In this document: positions 44,156-56,458 of the stretch, one piece after another | Layout: every line of letters starts with the position of its first letter | How positions within the stretch are numbered: position 1 is the first letter of the stretch | Source of the DNA: Begonia masoniana | Lineage: Eukaryota; Streptophyta; Magnoliopsida; Cucurbitales; Begoniaceae | DNA: 64,000 bases | Assembly (NCBI GenBank): GCA_022432975.1 | Contig: CM039505.1 | Coordinates: forward strand, 25,303,825 to 25,367,824 | Reading direction: 5' to 3' | Made by a program: the position numbers and the translations under genes | The notes under the pieces: model-generated | The model's database searches: none | What the model saw: only the letters and a program-made list of their open reading frames with translations | Told to the model about the DNA's origin: nothing

Positions 44156-47149
44156 TGTAACACCCGGTTCTATCGAACAAGTTCTCTATTCTTTTTAAAT
44201 TAATGGCACACTTTAAAAGACAATAATAAAAGTAGGGTTAATGGATGACTAGGCAAGGGTATAAGGGTAATTGGAAATTTAAAAGTGGATAACGTACTTA
44301 AGGAGAGAGGTTTGGGTTTAATGTACTGTAGCCGCCACTATTCTGTTTATCATTCCTCTTTCGGCCTCTAGCTCTCCAGCAGAACCCTTTTGGCGATTTC
44401 CTTGCTCGATTCTCTTTCAACCTAGGTAAGTTTTCCTCGTTTTTCTTGTATTTTAGCAGTTAGGTAACTGAGGGAGTACAATGTGAGAAATTTTGAGGAT
44501 GCTATGATTGAGAGTAGGTTCGGGTTTTGGTGATAAATAGGAATGCACGGGTAGCAGGGTTTCAAATTTGTTTCCTCAAACTTCTAATTGATTCTTGGTG
44601 AAGTTTAGTGAAGGTTTGATTAATGTATTGTTATGACTTTAGGTGAGCGAGTTTCTAAAGTAGCTTACAGCCGAGCGATTTCCAGGAGACCAGATAAGTA
44701 AAGTATGCTTGTGCCTTCGGGACTACATCACAAAACAGTAGGATTGTGTATGCTTGAATGTGTTTGTATGTCATGCATCATGTTTTGAAAGTATGCAAAA
44801 ATAAATTTACATGAAATGACATGGTAAGGAATGAACAGACTGTAACAGTTGTTAAGGGAACTAATCTGCCCCTTAATAGAGAGAGAGGATGTATGATTTT
44901 GGGAGAAGTAATCCAACTCCCAATTTCACAAGGGATCAGATCAGAAACGAATGCATATACAACTGAGATGAGAAAGTAGAAACTGCATGTTTAGGAATTT
45001 ATGTTTCAGCATTTCATTTCATTTCATTACTGCTTTATTTACTTAGCATTAGGCTAATAGATGAGTTTTGTGATGTAGGTGAAGAAGTGACTGCAGGTGT
45101 GTTTTCTTAGCATGTTGAGTAATAGGCTGGTTCGGGGAGCACATTCATGCCTCGACTTGGCGAGCTGATGGGGCGGTTTAACTGGTGTCAGTAGATGAGA
45201 AGGTTTAGTGAACCATGATTCAATTTAAATAAATTGAGAGTTTTAGTGACAGTAGTAGTTTTGATGTTTTGAATGCAATTTGAGACTTTTCTGATAATGA
45301 TACTCCGTTAGTTTTAATAGTGGTTTTTACCAAATTTTGGAGTAGTACATGAATTTAAGTAGTTTTGAACGGTTAGTGAAATGCTCAAGTTCTTTTGGTA
45401 GTCGGAGTTTTCTTTGTTTATAGTGAAATTGTTACTATGCTGTTTTCGTTGAGTGTTTTGATCTATCGGTAGATGATGTCTATCAGCAGAAGTTGAGTAT
45501 TTTTTATCTATCGGTAGATGATGTCTATCGGTAGAAGTCGAGAATTTTGTTTATCGGTGGATATAGTCCATCGGTGGATATGAGTATTAGAATTTTGTCG
45601 TTTTGTAATCGGAAGATGTCTTCAGAAGAAGCCATCGGAAGATAGCTCAGAAGCCATCGGAAGATGTCTTCAGAAGAAGCCATCGGAAGATGTCTTCAGA
45701 AGAAGCCATCGGAAGATGTCTTCAGAAGAAGCCATCGGAAGATGTCTTCAGAAGAAGCCATCGGAAGATGTCTTCAGAAGAAGCCATCGGAAGATGTCTT
45801 CAGAAGAAGCCATCGGAAGATGTCTTCAGAAGAAGCCATCGGAAGATGTCTTCAGAAGAAGCCATCGGAAGATGTCTTCAGAAGAAGCCATCGGAAGATG
45901 TCTTCAGAAGAAGCCATCGGAAGATGTCTTCAGAAGAAGCCATCGGAAGATGTCTTCAGAAGAAGCCATCGGAAGATGTCTTCAGAAGAAGCCATCGGAA
46001 GATGTCTTCAGAAGAAGCCATCGGAAGATGTCTTCAGAAGAAGCCATCGGAAGATGTCTTCAGAAGAAGCCATCGGAAGATGTCTTCAGAAGAAGCCATC
46101 GGAAGATGTCTTCAGAAGAAGCCATCGGAAGATGTCTTCAGAAGAAGCCATCGGAAGATGTCTTCAGAAGAAGCCATCGGAAGATGTCTTCAGAAGAAGC
46201 CATCGGAAGATGTCTTCAGAAGAAGCCATCGGAAGATGTCTTCAGAAGAAGCCATCGGAAGATGTCTTCAGAAGAAGCCATCGGAAGATGTCTTCAGAAG
46301 AAGCCATCGGAAGATGTCTTCAGAAGAAGCCATCGGAAGATGTCTTCAGAAGAAGCCATCGGAAGATGTCTTCAGAAGAAGCCATCGGAAGATGTCTTCA
46401 GAAGAAGCCATCGGAAGATGTCTTCAGAAGAAGCCATCGGAAGATGTCTTCAGAAGAAGCCATCGGAAGATGTCTTCAGAAGAAGCCATCGGAAGATGTC
46501 TTCAGAAGAAGCCATCGGAAGATGTCTTCAGAAGAAGCCATCGGAAGATGTCTTCAGAAGAAGCCATCGGAAGATGTCTTCAGAAGAAGCCATCGGAAGA
46601 TGTCTTCAGAAGAAGCCATCGGAAGATGTCTTCAGAAGAAGCCATCGGGTAGACATCGGTAGATGTCTTCGGTATAAGTCTTTAGCATCTTTGTCGTTTT
46701 GGTAATCAGATGATGTAGGAAGAAATTTGTCATTTTGCGATCGGTAGATGTGAATTGAGGATTTTTGTCGTCTAGCGATCGGAAGACGTAGTTTGTTCTA
46801 TCGGTAGATATGAGCTGAGAATGTTTGTCATTTGTGAGCGGTAGACGTCGTCTGTTGAATTATTTCCATCGCATGGATATCACGTAGTCTGCGCGGTAGA
46901 GGTGCTTTTTCGTTTAGTGATCGGTCGATGTGTTCTGTTTTCTTTTCTTTTTCAACCAACTGTCTTGAATAATTTAACTATTTAATAAATATTGTTTCTT
47001 TTATACGATGATTTTTTCGCTGCAAGTTTTAACGTTTTAAGAGTCAAATCTTAATCATTGAATGAAATTTTAAAATTTTTCTCAAAAGTCATAGCTCGGC
47101 TAAGTATTTTGTGTAGCGAACTTGGGTTCAGATAACTCGGGACGTTACA
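44156..47149 (+). mobile_element. 3' LTR of element F
   Basis: 2994 bp with a single LTR start, matching copy 1 of the 5' LTR rather than copies 2 and 3. It contains a 26-bp array (45654-46642) whose unit differs from the 5' LTR array at one base. The G-box is lost (CACGTA near 46881). Confidence 0.94.
45608..46642 (+). repeat. 26-bp minisatellite, about 40 copies (F 3' LTR)
   Basis: The unit starts CATCGGAAGATGTCTTCAG and continues AAGAAGC, with A where the 5' LTR array has T in the TAG. 38 identical copies run 45654-46642 after two irregular ones. Without the stop, all three plus frames stay open for over 300 codons of a 26-residue repeat, but this is LTR sequence with no sign of being a gene. 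Confidence 0.99.
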
Positions 47150-50100
47150 AACTGGCTATTCAGACATTATGCCACAATCAATTGTAGAACTGGTCTAGTT
47201 GAATTTCGACCCCCTAATGGGGATTGGTATTCTTTTCAAGCCATCCCAAAATCAAGTAAGATGCCTATTATATCCTCGTTAGAAACTCAGCGATTACTGA
47301 AAAATGGTTGTGTGAGTTATCTAGCTAGCATAATTGATATACGGGTGAAGGATAATGTAGAACTTCAAGATATTCACATGGTCCGAGAGTTTCCTGAGGT
47401 ATTTTTGCATGACTTGCCCGGGTTACTACCCAATAGAGAAATTGAATTTGTGTTTGATACGTATCCTGAAGCATTACCTGTGTCTAAGAATCCCTACCGT
47501 ATGACACCGGTTGAATTGAAGAAACTAAAGACTCAATTGCAAGAGTTAGTAGACAAAGGATTTATTCGCCCTAGCTATTCTCCCTGGGGTGCACCTGTCT
47601 TGTTTGTTAAGAAGAAGGACAGATCCTTTCGGATGTGTATTGATTATAGGGAGTTGAACAAACTGACAATCAAGAATAAGTACCCTTTATCCCGAATTGA
47701 TGATTTATTTGACCAGTTACAAGGGGCCAAAGTGTTCTAAAAAATTGACTTACGTTCGGGCTATTACCAATTGAAGGTTAAGGAGGGAGATATACCAAAG
47801 ACAGCATTCAAAACCTGATATGGACATTACGAATTTCTTGTAATGTCGTTTGGACTAACGAACGCACCTGCAGCTTTTATGGATTTGATGAATCGAGTGT
47901 TCCGTGAATACTTGGACAAGTTTGTGATTGTATTCATCGACGACATTCTTATATACTCACAGACTAAAACTGATCATGCAGAACACTTAAAGGTAGTGTT
48001 GACAAACTTAAGACAACACCAACTATATGCCAAGTTATCCAAATGTGAGTTCTGGTTGGACAAGGTCAACTTTTTGAGTCATGTCATTTCAGCCAAGGGC
48101 ATATCAGTGGATCCAACCAAAATTCATGCAGTTAAGGATTGGCCTCAACCAAAGAATGCTAGTGAGGTCCGTAGTTTCCTTGGTTTTGCAAGTTATTATA
48201 GGAAGTTTATAAAGGAATTTTCTATGATAGCCAAACCCTTAACAAGTTTAACAAAGAAGGACACCAAGTACTCTTAGACTAGAGCCTGTGAAGATAGCTT
48301 TCAGACATTAATACTAAAGTTAACAACAGCCCCTCTTTTGACACTCCCAACTGAAGGAGGAAAGTTTAGTATTTATTGTGACGCATCCAAAGTTTGTTTG
48401 GGGTGTGTCCTAATGCAAAAAGGCAAGGTTGTAGCGTATGCTTCCAGACAGCTAAAAAGTTATGAGCAAAATTATCCCTCTCACGATTTAGAATTAGCCG
48501 TTGTTGGTTTTGCATTGAAAATTTGGAGGCACTATTTGTATGGCCAGCAGTGTGAAGTGTTTTTGGACAACAAGAGCCTGAAGTATCTTTTTACTCAAAA
48601 GGAGCTAAACATGAGGCAGAGGCATTGGCTGGAATTCGTAAAGGATTATGACTTTGAAATTAAGTACCACCCTGGTAAGGCCAATGCGGTTGCCGATGCA
48701 TTAGGCAGGATGTCAAAGACGATGCACCCTGCTATGTCAGCCATGTCATTGCCCTTGAGAGTTGAAGTTCAGAAATTTGAGTTGGAGATAGTTCTAGAAC
48801 TATCGGCCTTGCTTTCGACATTATCTATTCGGCCAACTATTTTGGAGAAGATTAAAGAGGCACAACAGAAGGATTCAAAAGTAAAGAATAATATAGTGAG
48901 TAACTCGAAGGACACTTCCTCTGAGTTCAATTTTTCTGAGGATGGTATTTTGAAGTTTAGAGATCGATGGTACGTTCCATGTGATGAGGAGATACGTAAG
49001 TTAATTTTGGCTGAGGCACAATCGTCACCCTTTTCTGTACATCCTAGGAACACCAAGATGTATCTGGACTTAAAGTTACATTATTGGTGGCCAAATCTAA
49101 AAAGGGATGTTGCCAAGTATGTAGAGTCGTGTTTGATATGCCAGCAAGTCAAAGCAGAGCACCAACGGCCAGGAGGCACCCTTCAACCCTTACCGATCCC
49201 TAAATGGAAGTGGGAAAACATTACCATGGACTTCATTGTGGGATTGCCAAAGACGAACAAAGGCCACGATAACATTTGGGTTGTAGTTGACAGAATGACG
49301 AAATCAGCTCACTTTCTGCCTGTAAGGATGACTTACACGATGGACCAGCTTGCTAACCTGTACGTTCAGGAGATTATCAGGTTGCATGGGATTCCAGTAT
49401 CTATTGTCTCCGATCGCGATCCCAGATTCACTTCTCGATTTTGGAAAAGTCTGCAAGGCACGCTAGGTATAAAGTTATCTTTCAGCACTGCATTTCATCT
49501 ACAAACAGATGGTCAATCAGAGAGAACCATTCAGATACTAGAGGACATGTTAAGGGCGTGCGTGCTGGAATTTCAGGAATCATGGAGTCGATATCTGCCT
49601 CTGGTTGAATTCTCCTACAACAATAGTTACCAGTCCACCATCGCTATGGCACCTTATGAAGCGCTGTATGGCAGAAAATATAGGTCACCTTTGTACTGGG
49701 ATGAAGTTGGTGAAGCGAAGCTCTTAGGCCCCGATATTTTTCAACAGATGTCGGACAAGATCGCCATTATTAGGAAAAGAATAATGACTGCACAAAGCCA
49801 ACAGAAGAGTTATGCGGATCTGAGAAGGAGGAGCCTTGAGTTTATTGTCGGGGATGAAGTTTTCTTGAAGATCTCACCGTTCAAAGGAGTTATGCGATTA
49901 GATAAAAAGGGAAAGCTTAATCCACGATTCATTGGACCATTCCCTATTTTGGCTAAGATTGGTAATACAGCCTATAAGTTACAGTTGACTTCTTCGATGG
50001 AAATGATTCACAATGTCTTTCATGTGTCAATGCTAAGGAAATGCATACGTGATCCAACACTTGTTGTCATGCCGACTGAAGTCGAGATTCAGCCGACCCT

Positions 50101-50266
50101 AATGTATGAAGAGAAAACGATATAAATTCTGGAGTCAACGGTTAAGATTATGCGAAATAAGGAAATTTCACTAGTAAAGGTTCTATGGATGAATCATGGC
50201 ATTGAGGAAGCCACGTGGGAGCGACAGCAGGACTTGTTGGACATATATCCTGAGTTATTTGTCTGA
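47150..50266 (+). pseudogene. Element D pol (protease end to chromodomain), resumed after F
   Basis: Resumes at [11 protein letters not shown] of the protease, then the linker, then RT ([32 protein letters not shown] near 47932), RNase H ([23 protein letters not shown]), integrase ([43 protein letters not shown]) and a chromodomain-like tail ending TGA at 50264-50266. Stops: TAA at 47738 (from TCA), TGA near 47817 (from CGA), TAG near 48275 (from TGG), TAA near 50123 (from CAA). Otherwise the frame stays open for 595 codons from 48338, so decay is moderate. Confidence 0.95.
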
Positions 50267-50291
50267 TCAATTTTTGAGGACAAAAATTTTA

Positions 50292-50307
50292 TTTAAGGAG
50301 GGGTGGA
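50292..50307 (+). other. Polypurine tract of element D
   Basis: TTTAAGGAGGGGTGGA immediately before the 3' LTR at 50308. Confidence 0.9.
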
Positions 50308-52751
50308 TGTAACACCCGAAAAACTTTGGACAGGTGAACTTTCTTTAAGGTAAACAGAATTAACTGCCACCTCTGTATTTATGTTTTTCTTTGGTCGGAA
50401 ATTTGGGCACCAAAGTTTAATTAGTTCTTTTTATAAAAGTTAGGTTTGGTGGCAAACTTGTAATTAAGCCTAGCTTATTAAGTGTATGAATAGAAAATGG
50501 AAATCCTAAAACTCACAAAAACCTCCACCAGCCGACTTTCCTCTCTCAGCCGACTCTCTCTCCTCTCAGCCCTTCTCTGTTCTTCCTCCAGCGATCAACT
50601 TCCTTCGGATTTCTTCCGATACTCAAAGCTCGAGGTAAGATTTGGACAATGTGTTTACTGATTAGTCATTTGAGAGTTGATTAGAGATTTAGATTCGGGT
50701 TTTCTGAGGAAGTTGAAGTATCATGGTAGATATAGCTATTAACATAGCATTTATGATTGTTGTAGATAATAAGTAGAAATAATGAACGTTGGCTGAGCCT
50801 GGGTAGTTGGTGAACCTAAACACCATTATCGTTTAGCTGAGGTTTTTATGCGCACTAGGTGACTGATATAATGCTCGAATGGAAATGAGTTAGACTTTTA
50901 GGATATATACTTAGTTAGAAAGCTACCATTCTAGAATATTAGACTACTTAAGATTTGTTTTCTTACATTAATATGTGAAATGACTTAGGTAGGAAAAAGC
51001 TCCAAGTGAAGGAAAGACATTGCTAAAGAATCCAAGTAAGTGAGTGTGTTAAGATTTCCGGCCATTAGAGCCCTGCATCACAAGGGTAGTAGGTTGAGTT
51101 TGTTTTTAATATTCGATTATATTTGGGAAGTTGTCTGTTTTAGTATAATGTTTGGAATAGTGTATGTTCTGTTTTCTGATGAACGACTCCTTCCATGGTC
51201 TCATGATTTGAGAATGTTTATGTCCATGCATCATGATTTATTTACCGAGTATAGAAAATGTTTTACACGCATACTCCTTTATGAATGAAACAAGAAAATG
51301 AAACGTATGAAACCTTGATTAAGTGAGGGTTGGGGGCGGTATTGGCCATGCCACTATCCAAGGATGGACCATGATTTTTGCCAGTAAAGGGCCATGTACA
51401 CGTACTTTGCCTACCCCCCTTCCGCACAAACTCCTCCTTAATCTATGATATGAAAACGATGAACAAGAATATGATTCCCACGATTTGAAAGTGAATGTGA
51501 ACACAAACATGATTCCCCATTTGAGTAAAAGATGTGAACTTGATTTTATGCAGCATTCATGAGCATTCATGTGTTTGTTGCACTCCTTACTAAGCATTAA
51601 GCTTATAGTTTGAACCTTATGATGTAGATGACGAAACAGCAGGTGAGGACTTCAGTCTAGAAGGAAATGCCTAGGTCTGGTTACTGGTTGCTGCTCATGG
51701 TGATGATTTGTGGCTGGGAAGCGATTTTTAATCCGCAGAGTATTGCTTTTAGTACGATTTAGTAAGATCTATGATATGATTGTATGAATGGGAAATGAAT
51801 TTCTTTATGTTAACAAATATTTGACTTATTAAGTACGAGTTTAAGTTTAAGAAGATTCCAGATTTAAGATTCTTCTCTATGTGATAAGTCTTCCGTTATG
51901 AACTTAAGTTAAGGATTACGAGGTCTATGTGTATGGGGATTTTTGGAAAAAGGGAGTTAAGTTTTTAAGAAGAAGGAGGGAATGAATTGAAGTCTCAACT
52001 TTGATCAATAATCGGTAGTGGTTCGGTTACTGTTGAGCGGTGGATGCTGAATGAATGCGTCATCCGGCTGACGTCACCGGAAGATGTTGAGTATTATTGA
52101 TCAGTGGATGCTGGGTGATTGAGTCATCCGGCTGACGTCATCGGTGGATGTGTTCTGTGTATGTGAGCAGTAGATGTCGTCTGCCGAGTTAAGGAAGTCA
52201 CGTGGGTAACACGTGGTCTGACCGATGGATGTTGAGTGTTACTGTTCACCGGTGGATGTTCTGTGTTTATGATGATAGGTGGATGCTGGATGAATGTGTC
52301 ATCTGGCTAACGTCACTGGAAGATGTGAGTATTGTTGAGCAGTGGATGTCGCTCGACAGAAATGACCGGTGGATGCTAGGTGAATGAGTCATCCGGCTGA
52401 CGTCATCGGTAGATGTAAAATATTACTGTTGAGCGGACAGAAATAACCGGTGGATGCTGGGTGAATGAGTCATTCGGCTGACGTCATCGGTAGATGTGAT
52501 ATATTACTGTTGAGCGGTGGATGACGCTCGACAGAAATGACCGGTGGATGTGAACGACAGAGGTTAATTCGATTGTCTGTTGATTCTTTTCTTTAAATAG
52601 ATATTTCCCCAAACGATTTTAAATGACTTCAAATTTGATTGGAATTTCTTTAAAAACGTATATATATACAAAAAAAAAGAATTGGGTTGACATTTTGATT
52701 ACGAATATGATTATACGAAATTCTCGACCCGTCGGGTTTCGGGTTGTGACA
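50308..52751 (+). mobile_element. 3' LTR of element D
   Basis: 2444 bp. Same modules as the 5' LTR, with scattered substitutions (TATA box changed to TATGAATAG, G-boxes kept at 52199-52204 and 52210-52215). The acceptor is GATGTAG/ATGAC near 51628. Divergence from the 5' LTR is visibly greater than that between the two E LTRs, consistent with D being older. Confidence 0.93.
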
Positions 52752-52756
52752 ATTAT

Positions 52757-55015
52757 TCTATTAACATTGAGACGTGAGGAGTTATATGCAAAATTCTCCA
52801 AGTGTGAATTTTGGATAGAGAATGTGGCTTTTCTTGGCCATATTATTTTAAAGGAGGGCGTAGCAGGGGACCCTGCAAAGATTGAAGCTGTTAGTAAATG
52901 ACCTCAATCAAAGAATGCAACTGAAATAAGGAGTTTTCTTGGTCTTGCGGGATATTATCGGAGATTCGTAGAAGGTTTTTCAATCTTAGCCAATCCGCTT
53001 ACGAAGCTAACCAAGAAAGGTTTTAAGTATTCATGGACTGAAGAGTGCGAGCAAAGCTTTCAAGAGTTAAAGAAAAGGTTAGTCTCAGCGCCTATACTTA
53101 TTATACCATCCAGATCAGGAAAATTTGTGGTGTATAGTGATGCTTCAAAGTATGGATTGAGATGTGTTCTCATGCAAGAAGGAAAAATGGTAGCCTATGC
53201 CTCGAGGTAGTTGAACGAACATAAGAACAACTACCCAACTCATGATTTAGAGCTTGCAACGATAGTTCATGCATTAAAAATTTGGAGGCATTATCTTTAT
53301 GGAGAAATGTGCTAAATTTATACGGATCACAAAAGTCTGAAATATTTCCTAACTCAGAATGATATAAACATGAGACAACACAGATGGTTAGAATTGGTAA
53401 AGGACTATGACTGCGAAATTATTTATCATCCTGGCAAAGCTAATGTCGTAGCTGATGCATTGAGTAGAAGAGCATCATCTCAAATTTCTTCGTTGCAACT
53501 GATTCCCGAACAGCTAACTAAGGAGATGAATAAATCTAACATCGAAGTTGTACCGTTTGGACTATTAGAGAGATTGTCTGCTATGATGCTTCAGCCAAGT
53601 TTGCTTGAGCAAATAAAAGATAAACAACGCGGTGATGCATTTATTTGCAAGGTGAAAGAAGAATTGGAGGCTGGAAAAGTTTCTTAATCTTCCTTATCTG
53701 ATGGTGAGATTATCCAGTTCAAAAAGAGATGGTGTATACTAGATGATGCTGAATTAAAGAGAGCTATATTGAAAGAAGCACACTCAACCCGTTACTCGGT
53801 ATATCCTGGATTTGAAGCAGCATTATTAGTGGCGTGGGTTGAAAGTGGACGTAGCCAAATTTTTGGAGAAATGCTTCACTTGCCAAACAAGTCAAAGCGG
53901 AGCACCAACGACCTGCGGGTACATTGCAACCACTCATGGTACTTCAATGGAAGTGGAAACATATTAACCTTTGAACTTTGTAGTGAGACTTCCTAAGACA
54001 ATTAAGAGTCACGACTCTATTTGGGTGATAGTTGATCGATTAACCAAATTAATGCATTTTCTTCCTGTAAAGACTACCTATACCATGGATCAATATGCTC
54101 AGCTTTATGTTCAAGAGATTATCAGATTACATGGTACCCCTGTCTCTATCGTGTCTGATCGAGATTTTCGATTTACCTCCAAAATCTGGAAGAGTATGCA
54201 GAAAGCTATGGGTACTCAGTTGAATTTCAATACAGCTTTCCACCCTCAGACAGATGGGCAATCGAAAATGATGATTCAAACCCTAGAGGATATGTTACGG
54301 GCATGTGCTATCGACTTCCAAGAAAATTGGAGTAAAAACTTGCCATTGGTGGAGTTTGCCTACAACAACAGTTATCAAGCTTCAATCAGGATAACACCTT
54401 ATGAAGCTTTATATGGTAGAAAATGCAGATCTCTAGTGCATTGAGACGAAGTGGGCGAAGAGTACTTGTTGGGCCAGATATTTTGAGATAGACTTCTGAA
54501 ATCGTTACATTAATCCGAAAAAAAAATTCTTACGGCTCATAGTAGACAGAAAAGCTATGTAGATCAAAGAAGAATAAAGTTAGAGTTTGCAATGGGAGAT
54601 TAAGTTTTCTTAAAGATCTCGCCAATGAGAGGCGTGATGCGTTTTGGAAAGAAAAGAAAGCTAAGCCCCAGATTTATAGGCCCACTTTAAATCTCAAGAA
54701 GAGTAGGAGAAGTCGCATATCAGTTAAAATTGTCAGATTCATTCAAGCATGTGTTTCGTATTTCATGTATCGATGTTGAAGAAGTATGTTTATGATTCCT
54801 CACATATCTTACCTATGAGATCTCTAGACTTCTTAATAAATCCTGACTTATCTTATGAAGATAGACCAATTCAAATTCTAGAATCAGAAGAAAGAAAACT
54901 ACAGAATAAGAAAATCTCGCTTGTAAGGGTTCTATGGAAGAATCAAAGCATTGAGGAGGCAACCTGGGAAAAAGAAGAAGAAATGAAAATGATCTATTTT
55001 GAACTTTTGAGGTAA
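52757..55015 (+). pseudogene. Element C pol, right part (RT end to chromodomain)
   Basis: Continues RT after element D ([25 protein letters not shown]), then RNase H (YSDASKYGLRCVLMQ with the usual GLGC altered; [16 protein letters not shown]), then integrase: a weak zinc-binding part near 53770-53900, core [12 protein letters not shown] near 54030, VSDRDFRFTSK near 54150, [10 protein letters not shown] near 54240, [12 protein letters not shown] near 54390. The chromodomain-like tail (SIEEATWEKEEEM) ends TAA at 55013-55015. At least seven stops or frameshifts (near 52900, 53209, 53315, 53688, 53990, 54443, 54600). More decayed than D, E and F. Confidence 0.93.
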
Positions 55016-55042
55016 TTATTTAAATTTTGAGGACGAAATTTC

Positions 55043-55059
55043 TTTTAAGGTGGGTAGAT
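55043..55059 (+). other. Polypurine tract of element C
   Basis: TTTTAAGGTGGGTAGAT directly before the 3' LTR at 55060; one T interrupts the purine run. Confidence 0.75.
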
Positions 55060-56458
55060 TGTAACAACCAACACTATTCCACCAACAATTTCACACATTT
55101 AATTGGAGTAGAGGGCAAACAAACATAAAATTAAAATCTGACCTAAATCATCTTCAGATCTGACCAACTCTTGGTCAGATTTGTACCTGATCTTCAAAGA
55201 AAGTTTGAGAAGCCTTCCTTTAAAGTGAGTCTTCAGTGATTGGGGAAATGACCAGCAACACTCTCCTTCCCTCTCGAATTCTCCAGACAGAGAAGAATCC
55301 CTCTCCCTCCTGATTTCTTCAAACAGAGAAAAAACAAACTTGCCTCGCCGAAAATGCCGCCCGAACCTCTGACCACAGAAGACTCGAGTGAACTTTGCTG
55401 AAGAGGAGGAAATCGCGGCCTCCAAACCCTCTTTCTCTCTCTGCCAAACCTTCCTCCGGTGAACACTGCTTAGCTGAGCCCTAATTTCGTGATTTCTAGC
55501 TCGATCGTAGAGAGAAACACTCTCTCTATTCTCTGCCCTCGGGTGTACATGAAGAAGAAGGAATAGTTGATTCAGAAATTTAATTATGAACCAAAATATT
55601 AGACTGAACCGTTTTTTAAAGGGTCAGACCAAAAAATAAACCAAACCAATTAGTGAACTGCACAAGAATAGTAAATCGAACCAGCCCAGTCGAACCAAAC
55701 CGACCCTGCCGAACCAAAATGATCCACCCGAACTGAACCGGACCCTACCCGAATTTTGATTAAACTCAAATTTTGACCAGATCGACCCGAATCGATCCAA
55801 AAACAGACCGATAAGGAATTTCTACCTAAATCGTTATTAAATGGTTTTATCGAAGTATGAATTTAATACTAAATATTTTAGGCAGGATATTATCTAGAAT
55901 TTTGGAAAAATTCTGATAAACCCTAACTGCTCGGAATCCAAGTAAGTGAAAATATAAATTTTTCAACGTTTTGGCTACAGCCCTACATCACAAGAAATTT
56001 ATGATATTTTTCTATAATTGTTTTATTATACGATTTGATATATGAGCATTCATGTTTAGGCATTGATATAGAATAGTTTAAAAGATAATATTTGTAGGAC
56101 ATTTACATGTGTATGAAAATGATAGAATTGACGGCAATTACGTGATAGAAAGAGCTTGACCATTAAAAGTAAAAGTAAAAATAAAACTAAAAGATGACGA
56201 AGCCATGAGATAGCTAAGTCTTAAAAGAAGGTTGAGTTTCAACCAGTATGTAACAATTAACAGGATTCGGTAAAAGTACATGTTTTGCAACTGCACGTAT
56301 TCTCACTTATTGAGTTTTTTAATAGTTTTTAACTTGTAATGTAGGTGAATTTTTATCTGAGGAAGAAACAGTTGCGATTGAGAACCCTCTAGTCGTAAGC
56401 GAGCATACAGAAGAAAAAAAAAATATTGTTGAATTCGAAGAAAAAGATTTAAATTAGT

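Larger units (their letters stand above)
33875..47149 (+). mobile_element. Element F: chromodomain Ty3/gypsy retrotransposon in D protease
   Basis: The target duplication is GACTG (33870-33874) against AACTG (47150-47154), one transition apart; removing F rejoins the D frame at GMDW/LF. 5' LTR 33875-39484 (5610 bp, with a triplicated left part and a long minisatellite), primer site 39488-39499, gag-pol 39639-44120, purine tract 44139-44155, 3' LTR 44156-47149 (2994 bp). Edges TGTAACACCCGG...GACGTTACA. Confidence 0.95.
18742..52751 (+). mobile_element. Element D: chromodomain Ty3/gypsy retrotransposon, host of E and F
   Basis: LTRs at 18742-21186 and 50308-52751 (2445 and 2444 bp) start TGTAACACC and end GGGTTGTGACA. 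Perfect target duplication ATTAT. Primer site 21191-21202, purine tract 50292-50307. The internal region is split by E (in gag, duplication GATAA) and F (in protease, duplication GACTG/AACTG). With those removed, a single gag-pol frame of normal order is recovered but with many stops. Equal LTR lengths and a complete domain order show that it inserted whole. Confidence 0.95.

Noticed and set aside
45664..46705. Three overlapping frames of over 300 codons with a 26-residue repeat
   Set aside because: They arise because a 26-bp unit without a stop cycles through all three frames. The region is LTR minisatellite, and the sister array has a stop in every unit.
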